Shown here in pieces: positions 36,105 to 46,939 of a stretch of 64,000 nucleotides of DNA (position 1 is its first letter; each line of letters begins with the position of its first letter). The notes beneath the pieces were generated by a model that saw only the letters and a program-made list of their open reading frames with translations, was not told where the DNA came from and did not search any database. This stretch comes from Acheta domesticus. Taxonomy: Eukaryota; Arthropoda; Insecta; Orthoptera; Gryllidae. A program made the translations under genes and the position numbers. The DNA is taken from assembly GCA_031308135.1 (NCBI GenBank), contig JAHLJT010000631.1, positions 196,220,685 to 196,284,684 of the forward strand, written 5' to 3'.

Positions 36105-36350
36105 GCCTCTACGCATTTCTGTATTTTCCGACTCCTTTTTCCCTTTCTTTGACATCATTTCTAAATTTTATCATATTCCTGTTTTACTCATTAACGCTCC
36201 AAAATTCGATTCTCTAATTTCAACATTCCACTAAATATCTTCCGCCTTTGAGTGAGAGTATGAATCATTCCGCTTGTCATTCCTACTCTCTTTCATCATA
36301 CATTTAAATTAATTGCCCAAATTGTTACTTGATTCTTCATGATCCTCATT
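36105..36350. other. AT-rich stretch
   Basis: This is AT-rich sequence with nothing recognised, between the GC island and the SINE tail. Confidence 0.4.
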
Positions 36351-36354
36351 TGTT

Positions 36355-36600
36355 TTTTTAATTTGTTTTATTTTATGTCGCTTTTTAACAACATTGGTCA
36401 TCAGCAACCTCAATACAGATTTACATTTACATTATGTTTGCATTAGGTATAAATTACAATAATAATTACATTAGTACAAGATAGAAACATTTACATTGTA
36501 ACACAGGATAATAATTACATTAGTACAATTGTATTAGTACATTTACATGGTACATATTAGTACATGTGCATTATTATGCATCATTAATACTTTTAATTAC
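36355..36600 (-). repeat. SINE/LINE tail fragment with TTAGTACA repeats
   Basis: At 36360-36410 the minus strand reads CTGATGACCAATGTTGTTAA, then AAAGCGACATAAAATAAA. This is a SINE/LINE 3' tail, matching 17885-17915. Next to it are about five short copies of TTAGTACA between 36470 and 36570. Confidence 0.5.
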
Positions 36601-37320
36601 GCATCCAACAGTCATGAATATGTTTACATCTTCATTATTTTTCCTATACATCTTGTATAGAATTGTACTTATTTATTAACACTAGAACGACGGTCACCGG
36701 TCAATTGACCGGTTGGGAGTTTTGAACTGCCGTATTTGGGAAACTAGTATATGTATGAGTTTGATATTACGTGACTTTTATTATTTTAGGCTCCAGAGAA
36801 ATCTTATAAATTTGTGTAGAAAAAAAGTTGCGTGGTGCTGGAGAAACAAGCGAGCCTACCTAAAACGACGGCTCCCGGTCAATTGACCGGTGTATAGTTT
36901 TGTGTGCTTTACTGACATTTATGACGTTAATTTTTTCTTTTTATCAGTTTTGAACCTTATAAATAATTTGTTGAGTAATGTTCAACCCAAAATTTGATTT
37001 TTATTCTCATTAGCTATTCACATTTCTTATCATTTTTTGTGATTGTAAACCGCCGCAAAGCAACATGAATGCAGGCCCAAGTCTGCATTTTTATACCTAC
37101 GCATTGTTTCTAATATTGGTACTTGTCCGCCGGCCTTTCGGATTTTCGGTACTGGTGTCGATGCGTGTTTGAACTTGTCGCTGCGTCGCGTCACAATTTT
37201 CGCATCAGGCAAGAATACTACACGTAGTACCGTTCAAAAAAGGGTCAGGTTGCTTGTGGCGGATCTCTATTATTATAGTGGTATTGTGTGTGGTGTTCTA
37301 CAGCCCAAAAAAGTTGCGAC

Positions 37321-37531
37321 ATGTCGAGAAAACGTTTTCTTACGCCAGCTCAAATTCTTGAAGAGCTGCGGAATATTCCTTCGGATCAGTCCGAAAACGA
37401 GTCTGATGGTCGTGAGTCAACTGACGTAGAGAGCGATATTGAATTTATTCCGCTAGAATCACATTCTTCCAGTGATACATCAAGCAGCGAATCTGACTCG
37501 ACGATACAGGAATTTGACGATTCTATTCCTG
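37321..37531 (+). pseudogene. piggyBac-type transposase, first exon only
   Basis: The ATG at 37321 opens MSRKRFLTPAQILEELRNIP followed by an acidic, Ser-rich segment. This is the usual N-terminus of piggyBac-family transposases, which is largely disordered before the catalytic domain. The reading frame ends at a good splice donor, CTGGTAAGT (37529-37537). No later exon and none of the DDD catalytic core is present before the right end. The start is chosen because it is the first ATG and gives the family-typical N-terminus. Confidence 0.8.
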
Positions 37532-37934
37532 GTAAGTTTCTTATTTTATGCTCTAACTTAACTGTTTTTTAAAAATATATTTTTACTACGTTTATACATC
37601 GTTATTATGCACTTGCAAACTTTGACCTGTTCTTCTGATAAGCCATATTTATACCACTATCGGTTTTGGCGATATATTCTTCTTATAGTTCATTCAAAGT
37701 ATTGTAAAAATTGTGTTTGAAATGTTTTTTAAATGTTTTTGTATTTAAAACCCTAATTTAATTTACTTTTACGGCAATAGAACTAAAAATTTCCATGAAA
37801 TGTCATGATTTACGTTTTTTCTTACCGATTTGAACGAGCAAAAAGTCACAAGTAAGACCAAACTCAAAAGAAAACAAATTGTTAGGGATACAATATACTT
37901 TAAAAACAACTATAATATTTTAAAATAGTTTAGT

Positions 37935-38283
37935 TTAGTTAGTGCCTTATTTTACATGGCGAGACTCGGGCCATCAGGCCCGCTCTTCCGTCTGACCACG
38001 CAAATTTCGCTACGCTCCTTTCACCAAGCGGAGAAAGAAGGTAGCGAACGAAGGGCGACAAAACAGGCGATTTGAATTTAGCGCAGAGGCGTCATTTAGG
38101 CTTGAGGATCTTTTACATGCAAGTAAATCTACTAACATGGGCCAGCCGGCTTTACTTCCCCTCCGCGGAAGGCATACGAAGGATTTTTTCGCCCTTAAAA
38201 AATCCACGGCTTCGATCGGGTTTGAACCCGCGAACTTGGGTATGACAGTCCGGCACGCTAACCGTCACACCATCGAATGTAAT
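37935..38283 (-). repeat. tRNA-headed SINE (family 3) inside the piggyBac element
   Basis: On the minus strand the head starts near 38281 (ATTCGATGGTGTGACGGTTA) and has a good B box, GCGGGTTCAAACCCG, at about 38222-38236. The body runs to about 37935 and ends in GGCACTAACTAAACTAAAC. It lies wholly within the piggyBac element, so it inserted later. Target-site duplications are not clear. Confidence 0.7.
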
Positions 38284-38399
38284 AGAGCACATCGCAATAC
38301 CTAGACAACGTCACAAGCATTAAAAAATCCAACCGGTCAATTGACCGGTGGCCGTCGTTTTAGGTAGGCAACCAACTCCCGTCGTTCTAGTGTTAACTT

Positions 38400-38685
38400 T
38401 TGTTAAAAATACTTTTGTTTGTCGAGAGCCAGCTTTGGTATTTGGATATTCACTAATGATTTTGTGCTATTTAGATTGATTTATTTCAGTTTCTAATTCT
38501 TGCCAATCTACAAAGTGTTTGACTGTCAAAGATTCAGCACACTTTTCACATTGTGGTAGGAGTCTTCCCCTTTGGGGAAGGAATTTAGGCTGGAAACCAC
38601 CTAAAAAGTCTCTCAATTCGCTTCACAAATGAAAAGTCACTTGCGATTCTTACACTGGTTTTGTTAACATAGAAATGTAACCAGC
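38400..38685. other. Unassigned sequence
   Basis: Nothing is recognised between the piggyBac element and the next GC island. Confidence 0.4.
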
Positions 38686-38901
38686 GCGGCGGCCCTCTGA
38701 GGTCGAGAGCGCAGGGCTCACAATTACGCCTTGAGCTTTATCAGCGAGCGGTCGGCACAACCTTTCACTACGGAGGCTCTGAGCGAACTGATCCTCATTT
38801 GTTGTTTCCCGTTTCCATGTTAATGTTTTCTACTTTTTACATCCATACCTTTCCCCCTTTTTTCCGTATTTGATTAGTTTCAATCGTTTTCACTTCCCCT
38901 G

Positions 38902-38902
<1 letters not shown>

Positions 38903-38934
<32 letters not shown>
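38903..38934. repeat. (CT)n microsatellite
   Basis: About 16 uninterrupted CT dinucleotides. Confidence 0.95.
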
Positions 38935-38936
<2 letters not shown>

Positions 38937-39470
38937 ATACCCATTTCCCTTGTCCATCCTATATTGCTCTCATTATTCGCCTCGGAGGCTCCACCTCGCG
39001 GTCTGTCCCGTCCCTCCTCTGACCCGCCCTCGATCCCCTCCGCTTGCCCCCCCCCGCCCGCCCCGCGCAATCCCACGGCCTCCTCGCCGCGGCCGCCTCA
39101 CAATTACAAGCCCCGTTTTTCACGGGCGACCCCACGACACCGAGCAATATTTAGCGACGATAAATCGCGGAGCAGGGGGCGGACGGCGCCGCGCCGGGGG
39201 GCGGGCCCGCGCCGAGGGCTATAGATCGGGCGGCCGGCGGCCGTTTTTTCTTGGGACGAGCGACGCCGACGCCGCCGGACGCTGCAAGTGCCCGCTGCCC
39301 CGCCCACGCCCACGCCCCGCCTTCGCTTTGGCGCCTCTAGCTCGCCCCGCCAACTACTTCGTGTCGCTTCCGCCTTCGTTGGCTCCTCGGCCTCGCCTCG
39401 CACATCGCTGCTGTCACTTCTGTCGTCGCCCTCCATCCACCCTACCTCCCACCCTCCTCCCAGTAGCCTC

Positions 39471-40720
39471 CGATCCGCCTCCGACCCGCCTCCGACCCGC
39501 CTCCGACCCGCCGCCGACCCGCCTCCGACCCGCCTCCGACCCGCCTCCGACCCGCCTCCGACCCGCCTCCGACCCGCCTCCGACCCGCCTCCGACCCGCC
39601 TCCGACCCGCCTCCGACCCGCCTCCGACCCGCCTCCGACCCGCCTCCGACCCGCCGCCGACCCGCCTCCGACCCGCCTCCGACCCGCCTCCGACCCGCCT
39701 CCGACCCGCCTCCGACCCGCCTCCGACCCGCCTCCGACCCGCCTCCGACCCGCCTCCGACCCGCCTCCGACCCGCCTCCGACCCGCCTCCGACCCGCCTC
39801 CGACCCGCCTCCGACCCGCCTCCGACCCGCCTCCGACCCGCCTCCGACCCGCCTCCGACCCGCCTCCGACCCGCCTCCGACCCGCCTCCGACCCGCCTCC
39901 GACCCGCCTCCGACCCGCCTCCGACCCGCCTCCGACCCGCCTCCGACCCGCCTCCGACCCGCCTCCGACCCGCCTCCGACCCGCCTCCGACCCGCCTCCG
40001 ACCCGCCTCCGACCCGCCTCCGACCCGCCTCCGACCCGCCTCCGACCCGCCTCCGACCCGCCTCCGACCCGCCTCCGACCCGCCTCCGACCCGCCTCCGA
40101 CCCGCCTCCGACCCCGCCTCCGACCCGCCTCCGACCCGCCTCCGACCCGCCTCCGACCCGCCTCCGACCCGCCTCCGACCCGCCTCCGACCCGCCTCCGA
40201 CCCGCCTCCGACCCGCCTCCGACCCGCCTCCGACCCGCCTCCGACCCGCCTCCGACCCGCCTCCGACCCGCCTCCGACCCGCCTCCGACCCGCCTCCGAC
40301 CCGCCTCCGACCCGCCTCCGACCCGCCTCCGACCCGCCTCCGACCCGCCTCCGACCCGCCACCGACCCGCCTCCGACCCGCCTCCGACCCGCCTCCGACC
40401 CGCCTCCGACCCGCCTCCGACCCGCCTCCGACCCGCCTCCGACCCGCCTCCGACCCGCCTCCGACCCGCCTCCGACCCGCCTCCGACCCGCCTCCGACCC
40501 GCCTCCGACCCGCCTCCGACCCGCCTCCGACCCGCCTCCGACCCGCCTCCGACCCGCCTCCGACCCGCCTCCGACCCGCCTCCGACCCGCCTCCGACCCG
40601 CCTCCGACCCGCCTCCGACCCGCCTCCGACCCGCCTCCGACCCGCCTCCGACCCGCCTCCGACCCGCCTCCGACCCGCCTCCGACCCGCCTCCGACCGCC
40701 TCCGACCCGCCTCCGACCCG
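39471..40720. repeat. 11-bp minisatellite, ~113 copies
   Basis: The unit CCTCCGACCCG is repeated over about 1.25 kb. Only a handful of changes are visible: T to G near 39512 and 39653, an inserted C near 40112, T to A near 40361, and a deleted C near 40697. The period of 11 is not a multiple of three, so every frame of one strand yields the same 11-residue repeat (RLRPASDPPPT), and the other strand gives RRRVGGGSEAG. This explains the 439- to 627-codon open frames on both strands. Confidence 0.97.
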
Positions 40721-40989
40721 CCTACCATCCAACTCCCAACCGCCTCTTCAGTCGCTTCCACCCGTAGCCGATTCCCAACCGAATCAAAGCGTCTCCTCCG
40801 TCATTCTGTCTTCGTCCCGCTCCTTGCAAAACACCGCCACGCCTCCGCTTCGTCACCGACATCCGCCCCTCTCCCTCTCCTCCCTACATCCGCCCGCCGT
40901 CACTGCCCGCCCCCTTCATGCCTCCAAACCGCTCCTGCGTTGTTCCACTGTCTGCGTAACGCCTTCTGCACGCTGGAGTCTAAAAACGG

Positions 40990-41275
40990 GAGCAGCAGAA
41001 AATAAGAAAAATCCTGAAGAAAGAGAGGAAGGGGTGGAAAAGAAAGGGGTACGTGTGGTTTTGTTCTGGATTTGTTCCGGCAAATTGGAAGGGATACCGC
41101 TCATATTGGGTTTTTGTTCTGGACATTCTGAACTATTCTTTTTTTCTCAGTTATTTGCTTCTTTTCAGTAAACAGACGTTTGCTTAGTCTTAACGGGTTT
41201 GAAACGAACTCTTCATTACTATTTAAATCACAATATTTGTCAAAGAATGTAGCTAAGGGGCAAGTTAACATTTGT
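40990..41275. other. Unassigned sequence
   Basis: This is the transition from the GC-rich island to AT-rich sequence. Nothing is recognised. Confidence 0.4.
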
Positions 41276-41278
41276 ACC

Positions 41279-41521
41279 GTGCGCCAGGAAAGTCTCTCCG
41301 CACTGAGATGAATCAGGGCCTCCTATTAATAATTTCATTTATCATGGTAGCAACTAGATCACTGGGAAACAAGTGAAGAGAACAACACTTCCAGCGCCTG
41401 TTATGATTGTGGGGAGTACACAATTTACGTTTTCAAACTGCAGATCAAGCTACCAACATAATTTGTGTTGCACGCGCACTCACCAGCAAGGCGATACTAC
41501 ATAGAGACTTTCCTAGCGTGC
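41279..41521. mobile_element. MITE with 19-bp inverted ends
   Basis: The left end GTGCGCCAGGAAAGTCTCT (41279-41297) and the right end (inverted, GCACGCTAGGAAAGTCTCT) match at 16 of 19 positions, and all differences are transitions. The length is about 243 bp and it is non-coding. The target duplication is not clear. Confidence 0.65.
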
Positions 41522-41569
41522 TGTCTAATGTGTAAATAAAAAAAATGTTATACTGCGATGTTTCCAGCT

Positions 41570-41854
41570 CTGCCCCTGACAGGAATCAGATGTTTCGCTG
41601 CCGTCCAATCGGGAGCTTAGGGGTTATCCATAAAGTACGTAACGCCATAGGGGGAGGGAATGGGTCTGAGGCAGCGTTATGCTGCGCTACGTAGAGATAG
41701 GGAAGTGCGTTACAAGGGGGAGAGGGTATTGAAAATACTTGAAATTTACGTTACGTAATATATGGAAGACATGTCGCTACAGTGATGTCACTATGATGAC
41801 GTTCAATCTCCCGATTGGGTGAAACTGTCAACAACTGGTTCCTGTCAGGGGCAG
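41570..41854. mobile_element. MITE with ~45-bp arms, possibly nested
   Basis: The outer ends CTGCCCCTGACAGGAATCAG (41570-41589) and the inverted CTGCCCCTGACAGGAACCAG (41835-41854) match at 19 of 20. A second matching block, CCAATCGGGAG, lies near 41605 and inverted near 41809. Inside is another inverted pair, GGGGTTATCCATAAAGTACG (41620-41639) with CGTTACGTAATATATGG (about 41751-41767). This suggests one MITE inserted into another, or a compound element. Confidence 0.65.
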
Positions 41855-41859
41855 TGTTG

Positions 41860-44335
41860 AATAAATCTTAGTATAACGTTTTAGAAAGAAACGAAAGTCT
41901 TCAGTCAAAAATATTATTTACATATCTACTTACTTTGTCATTTACATTTCAAAAACTGTTCTTAAACAAATATTCATAAAACCGATGCATAATCGCAACT
42001 TAATATTTTTAGTGTTTTCTCAAAATAACAGAAGAGAGTATGAAATATCTGTGATGATGATGATGACGCATTATTTTAAACCCTCCAGGTTTCCTCTGTC
42101 TTTGTAATGTGAACTTCGTGGTATCTTCTTTAACGCGTGCTGCGATTCTCTCTCTCCTCCTCGTTCCACTCGCTGAGCATCCGCCTCGTGCTCGTGAAAA
42201 TAATGTCTTCAATTAAATACAGGAGTCAGAGCGCACAGTTCGATATTTTTAATATTGCGCACAGATTGGGTATTTATCCAGGAAACAAGCGAGGAATTCT
42301 AGTTGGTCCCGATGGCCCACCGCCTGGCCAAACATATTTCTTTGTTCTGAAATGGAAGAGTCATATACGTGGAGTATTACAAATACATATCTGCTTATGA
42401 GGATGCATGTCATATATCAAGGTAAACGATCCTATTTTCTATTCATTCGCTACAATTTAACAAGAGATGTTTGTTTTGTGTGTGGAGGGTTTTACATTAT
42501 ACAATTAAGTGTGACGTAGTGTACTGTTGACCACAAAGTGTTTAATTTTATATTTACGAATGCACACTGATACTACATACACACTGATACACAAATTGTA
42601 CTACATCAGTTTAGGGAGAATGCATAATACTTACACATGCTCAAAACAAATAAAAATTTCAAATTTAGTACTGATACTAATTTTAAGTATCGTATGACAT
42701 TTTCCAACCCCTTTTTCCAAATCTTGAATGACTTGATTAGCCTAAAAAGCACTTCTTTTGTAAAACGTGATGCAGAGTTACAATGTCAAAATAGACAAAT
42801 TCCAAGTACGTTGATTTATCAGCTAACAACAAAAACACGAAGTTGTTTTATATTTGAACGTACCTCGAGAGACGTGTAATGAATTGTTTATTGTATCTCC
42901 GAAAAATACAATTTTTTGAAAAAACAAATATTAGGAATATGTATACACATGTGCATGTAAAATTTTATTTTCAGGTATATTGCTATATTTTTAGGACATT
43001 GTGTGTTTTTACATTAAAGTTTTACAGTTACCCATCGCAGCACAAATATTTGTATTATTTTCCTTTATATAGATGCAAGTTTGCCAAACTATCAACTAAA
43101 TGAAGATGAGAGTATGTAGAATGTAAAACTCATGCAAAAGAATTTTCATTTCAAGTTAGATTGGTAACCTCTTCTAAAATTAGGTAAGGGTTGTTAGGTA
43201 TCCTTTACAAATAGTTAATAATAACTATTGTAATTTGCATCATCTGATAAAAACTACAAGCTTTTGGGAAGACGGAAATAGGAAATGAAACTTCTTTTAG
43301 AAAAGGAAAAGAACAGGTTCGACGTTCGGATTCTCTGGCTCCGCAGCTATCTCTCTTAGATTCTATTAGAAAGATGAAACATTCCTCAATTCGCTTCATT
43401 GCTGCCTCATTTCCTTCTCTTATTCTGACTTTCAATTAGATGCATCGAGTCGTTTCCTCTAATAGGATGAAAGTGAAGTATTAGTGCTATCAGCGACGAT
43501 GAAAGCTAGTGGTTATAAGAAATGGAAGTTTTAATCGATATATAAATGAAATAAAGGACAAACGAGTCTGTCAACAGAATTAAGAAGAGAATTAAAGTTT
43601 TATTACAAAAAGGATCATCCATTATTTTTCTTCGCCCTTTTCGAAGCAATATTGTAATGCAGCTGTGGTCTTTTCTTGTATTGAATTATGACATGAAAGT
43701 TAAAAATACTAAATACTTTTTAACAAAAATAATTATGTACTATTTGAAGCTTACCATGTACGTATCTACAACAAAAGTAATTATGATTTTCTTAATACTT
43801 CGTAGAAAAGATGGCGATTATACTCGCTGTTCCTTCATTTTGCGATACAAAACAGAAAGGGGCCATGGTATGTAAGGGAATACTCCCATGATAGGCGTAG
43901 AGTCCATCTATTTTGCTTCCACAGACATGCAAAATCATATATTGAATATTGACATAATCTCTCTCAAGATCAGGGTAGTCGACAATGCGTCCTCACAATT
44001 GGAGGTGTTTACTTTCAGTATTGTAAGTTCAAGACATATTGATAGCGGAAAGTAATGCATATAAGATATTACCTGATTAGTGAAAAAGATGTATAGATAA
44101 AGTATCTAACTCAGCTGTAATGTATTTTCCGAAAATATACTCTTTGCCAAATATATTGTGTCCTTTTGAAATCTGAATATTTTCTCACATTGGTTAACAA
44201 TTTTTGACGAAATCTTTTGAATGAGAATACAATTTAATAAAATTAAATATCGAAAGTTAAGCAGGTTTTCTGAATATTTAAAATATTATGTTATGAAATG
44301 ATTTTATTGAGCAATTCACTAAAAAACGCGAATAA
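41860..44335. other. AT-rich stretch
   Basis: The open frames at 42137-42400, 42637-42879 and 43205-43435 show no domain I recognise. No repeat is evident. Confidence 0.5.
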
Positions 44336-44339
44336 TACA

Positions 44340-44690
44340 CGAAACAATCACTCGAAGAATTCTGATCTCAACACTCGGAGAATTCTGAGCCGATTCCGCT
44401 GAAAAGGAAGTCATTCAGAGTCCATTCCCCGCCTGGGAAACCCACCAGTGCTATTAAAGGCGAGCAACCTAACGTTCGATACCTTAAATATTCGAGTCAG
44501 ATTGACCACTTAGCGGCAGCAATAGCTGATTTCCGCCGCTCGCCCTGCAGCTTCCTTCTCCCTCTTCTTCCGACCGCTCGCCGCCCCGAGAGAGGGCGCT
44601 TCGCCGCCGCTGACCTCCCCCCTTCCAGCTTCCTACTTCGCCTGCCTCAAATGCTGCCGGCCTCGGAATAAACGACACAAACCTCTTCGG
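44340..44690. other. Moderately GC-rich patch
   Basis: It is high-complexity sequence with a C-rich segment at 44530-44650, a duplicated GAATTCTGA word (44357 and 44380) and an ACCTTAAATATTCGAG motif. It could be regulatory. I see no exon. Confidence 0.3.
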
Positions 44691-44831
44691 AATATAGGGA
44701 GAAAATCCATCTTCTATCCGACCTCATATGCTCCTCTTTATTAGTAGTAATTCCATTTGCACCATTTTTAATTCATCGTATCCAAAACTCAATAGCTTAT
44801 CACTCTCCAATATTAATTTTATTATGTACAT

Positions 44832-45065
44832 CAGTGGTGTCAAGGTCTTCTATGGGTGGCAGTAGCACGAGTCGTGCCACCGTAGCATGCCACGAGCTTC
44901 TCTGCGCAACTAGCATGGGGAAAGAGAACTATTAGTAACCCCGCCGTTTTAGAATAGGGATGGCGTTGTCTCTGGTGGCGGGGTGATGAACTGCGTGAAG
45001 GGGCGATTTCGTCAAGGCACTCGTGCCACGGACTCCCCCTCGTGGCACCGACCTTGACAAGACTA
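44832..45065. mobile_element. hAT-type MITE with 8-bp target duplication
   Basis: The left end CAGTGGTGTCAAGGTC and the inverted right end TAGTCTTGTCAAGGTC match over most of 16 bp. The flanks ATGTACAT (44824-44831) and ATGTAAAT (45066-45073) agree at seven of eight positions, which fits the 8-bp duplication of hAT elements. The 234-bp interior is non-coding. Confidence 0.75.
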
Positions 45066-45069
45066 ATGT

Positions 45070-45370
45070 AAATGATAACGACAATCACCATCTCCACAAT
45101 TATTCCTACTTCTATGATCATTCATCACCATTCATTCACCTCCTCGTTCTTACCACCTGAAAGTCCGCTTTATCTTTCCCTATTACCATCTTGGCTCCCT
45201 TTTATATATTGCCCTTGATGAATCATCTCCAGTGGCACATTTCTTCCGACAACAGCTACATTACCATTGCTAGTAGTATTACATTTTAATATCATGACAT
45301 AGTTTTTGGGGCCGCCGAGCTTCGCGTCATATAACATCTCTCCCTCCAAAACTAGATGTTCTTCCCCAAA
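45070..45370. other. Unassigned sequence
   Basis: Nothing is recognised. The 97-codon minus frame (45170-45463) runs into the SINE and is not credible. Confidence 0.4.
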
Positions 45371-45374
45371 TAGC

Positions 45375-45800
45375 AAACCGATCATCGCCAACACCAGCCG
45401 TTGTCTGGAGGAGAATTCTAGCGGCCGTCTGCTCTGCTCGGTAGTTTTCCGCGAGTCCTCCAATCAACACCAGACGAGTGCTGGAGCAGTGCCTTAACAA
45501 ACGGATCACGGATACTGCGTAATCTTTCCTTCGTCTTCCTTGACAAATCCTCACCCCCTTACACACACGTACATTTACATGCACTGCACTACCAAACATG
45601 CTGGAAGACCAGTCTGGAGCCTAGAGCACGTCCTGCTTGGGGCAGTGGTGGGAGGTGCCGGTTTGCAGGAAAGCCCGCTAGCCGACGGTAGGTCGGCGCC
45701 GGGTCTCACCATCCAAGCGTGGCAGATTACTGCCACCTCCCACGATTTAACAAGCACGTCACTTACGGGACTAATGATCTTGACGCACCCAGAATCACTA
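45375..45800 (+). repeat. SINE family 2, copy D, head missing
   Basis: It begins inside the body (AACACCAGCCGTTGTCTGGA). It continues through GAGGAGAATTCTAGCGGCC, GCTCTGCTCGGTAGTTTTCC, GGAGCAGTGCC, TACATGCACTGCACTACC and CCCGCTAGCCGACGG to the tail CTTACGGGACTAATGATCTT near 45760. The tRNA head is absent, so it is 5'-truncated. Confidence 0.8.
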
Positions 45801-45919
45801 ATCAATCAATCTTTCAATCACAAGCCAACACCAGTTTCTACCGTAATTTCCACCACCACTTTGACCACAGTAAGCTCTTTCACCATCATCTGCGCTCCCC
45901 TCTGCTCCTCCTCTACTAT

Positions 45920-46250
45920 GACCTCCGTTGCCGCTCACCGCGCAAACCTTTCGGCGTCGTTTGAGGCCCAGCGCACGCACCACACCGCGCCGCGCAGCGC
46001 CGTCGAGCCCCCGAGCGCTACAAGCAATTAACACTGCGCGTTCTTTCGCTCGCCGCGCCACTTCCCCAAGGGACACGAGCGCGCCTGGCGGGCGAGGTGC
46101 GAAGCAAAGCGAAGCGAACTCAAGGGGCGACGGCGCGCGCCCGCTCGCGCGTTCACCCGGAAATGCGGCAAGACGCTTTCAGCCGCTGCAGGATCCCCCT
46201 TCAGCGGCAGTCAACGCCGCCTGCTCGAACTGTTGGCGACGTTTCTTTCG
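45920..46250. other. GC-rich patch between two SINEs
   Basis: It is CpG-rich (GCGCGCCC, AAGCGAAGCG and CACCGCGCCGCGC words) and balanced in strand composition. It is flanked by SINE copies D and E in the same orientation. No coding domain is visible. Confidence 0.4.
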
Positions 46251-46252
46251 AA

Positions 46253-46735
46253 ATGAATGACCGGGAGGTCCTAGCTTCGAGTCCAGGCGTTGGAAGAATT
46301 TTCGGCACAGGTCGAATTTAGTTGCTGACTGGAGGAGAATTCTAGCGGCCGGCGACTCTGATCGGTTGCTTTCCATGGTTTCTCCGATGAATAGCATGTG
46401 ATGTGAATGCCGGAGCAGTACCCTAACTAACGGGTCAAAGACTGCGTGCTATATTTCTTTCCCCTTTCCCTTCCTCGTCCTTTCATCACCCCTTGCTTAC
46501 ACTTACACTTACATGCATTACTCGTTTACCGGCAAATCGGTCGGGAACTTAGAGCTTGCCCCCGCTGGTAGGAGATACCTGGTTAGGGAAAACCCCGCTA
46601 GCTTACAGTTAGGTCGGCGCCGGATCTCATCATCCAGCTGAGGAAGATCACCGCCACCTCCCGTGGAACATGCATTACACTTACGGGACTAATTACCTTA
46701 GCAGTTGACACGCTTGGCATCACCCAACTGTGGTA
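46253..46735 (+). repeat. SINE family 2, copy E
   Basis: Its head begins near the B box (GAGGTCCTAGCTTCGAGTCC, 46264-46283). It runs through GAGGAGAATTCTAGCGGCCG, ACTCTGATCGG, GGTTTCTCCGATGAA, GGAGCAGTACCCTAAC, GATACCTGGTTAGGGAAAAC and CCGCCACCTCCCG to the tail ACCTTAGCAGTTGACACGC near 46700. Confidence 0.85.
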
Positions 46736-46774
46736 GTTAATTGCAACAATGGTGCATCAGCAGCATCGTTGATC

Positions 46775-46935
46775 GGGAGTTTCTAGGATTCGCATCACGA
46801 CGATGGCGGATTTGCCATATTAGTTGTGAAACTCGGTAGAGTTCAACCATCGCGATGCATCGTCTGGTGGATAATTCTAGTGTTCGACTGCGCGGATCAG
46901 TAGTTTACCGGAATTTTATTCGATCATTGCCAAGC
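46775..46935 (+). repeat. SINE family 2, copy H, degraded
   Basis: Directly downstream of copy E is a second, diverged partial copy: GGGAGTTTCTAGGATTCGC, ACTCGGTAGAGTTCAACC, TGGATAATTCTAGTG and GCGCGGATCAGTAGTTTACC. The two form a head-to-tail pair of different ages. Confidence 0.65.
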
Positions 46936-46939
46936 ATAC

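Larger units (their letters stand above)
36680..38392 (+). mobile_element. Defective piggyBac-type transposon
   Basis: The element is flanked on both sides by TTAA (36676-36679 and 38393-38396), the target used by piggyBac. The ends are inverted copies (CACTAGAACGACGG at the left, CCGTCGTTCTAGTG at the right). A longer subterminal block, CCTACCTAAAACGACGG, lies at 36856-36872 and inverted at 38352-38368. The 16-bp palindrome CCGGTCAATTGACCGG occurs three times, at 36697, 36875 and 38333. Only the first transposase exon remains, and a SINE lies in the right half, so this is a non-autonomous 1.7-kb derivative. Confidence 0.9.
38690..40985. other. GC-rich island containing a giant 11-bp array
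   Basis: It begins with a short GC-rich patch at 38690-38730. After the CT run there is a balanced CpG core (39060-39290) with AT-containing motifs (CACAATTACAAG and CGATAAATCG), and then C-skewed sequence and the 11-bp array. The frames of up to 627 codons here are products of the array. Confidence 0.55.

Noticed and set aside
38209..38283. tRNA gene on the minus strand
   Set aside because: The B box is excellent, but the acceptor ends do not pair and the sequence continues into a SINE body.
39471..40720. CRISPR array
   Set aside because: The repeats are contiguous, with no unique spacers and no cas genes, in a eukaryotic context.
38950..41171. Frames of 439-627 codons with RLRPASDPPPT or GGGSEAGRRRV repeats
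   Set aside because: The 11-bp period gives the same peptide in every frame. The frames run into unrelated flanks and have no domain.
42137..42400. 87-codon plus-strand protein
   Set aside because: I considered it as an exon because of a Gly/Pro-rich end, but no family resemblance or splice sites convinced me.
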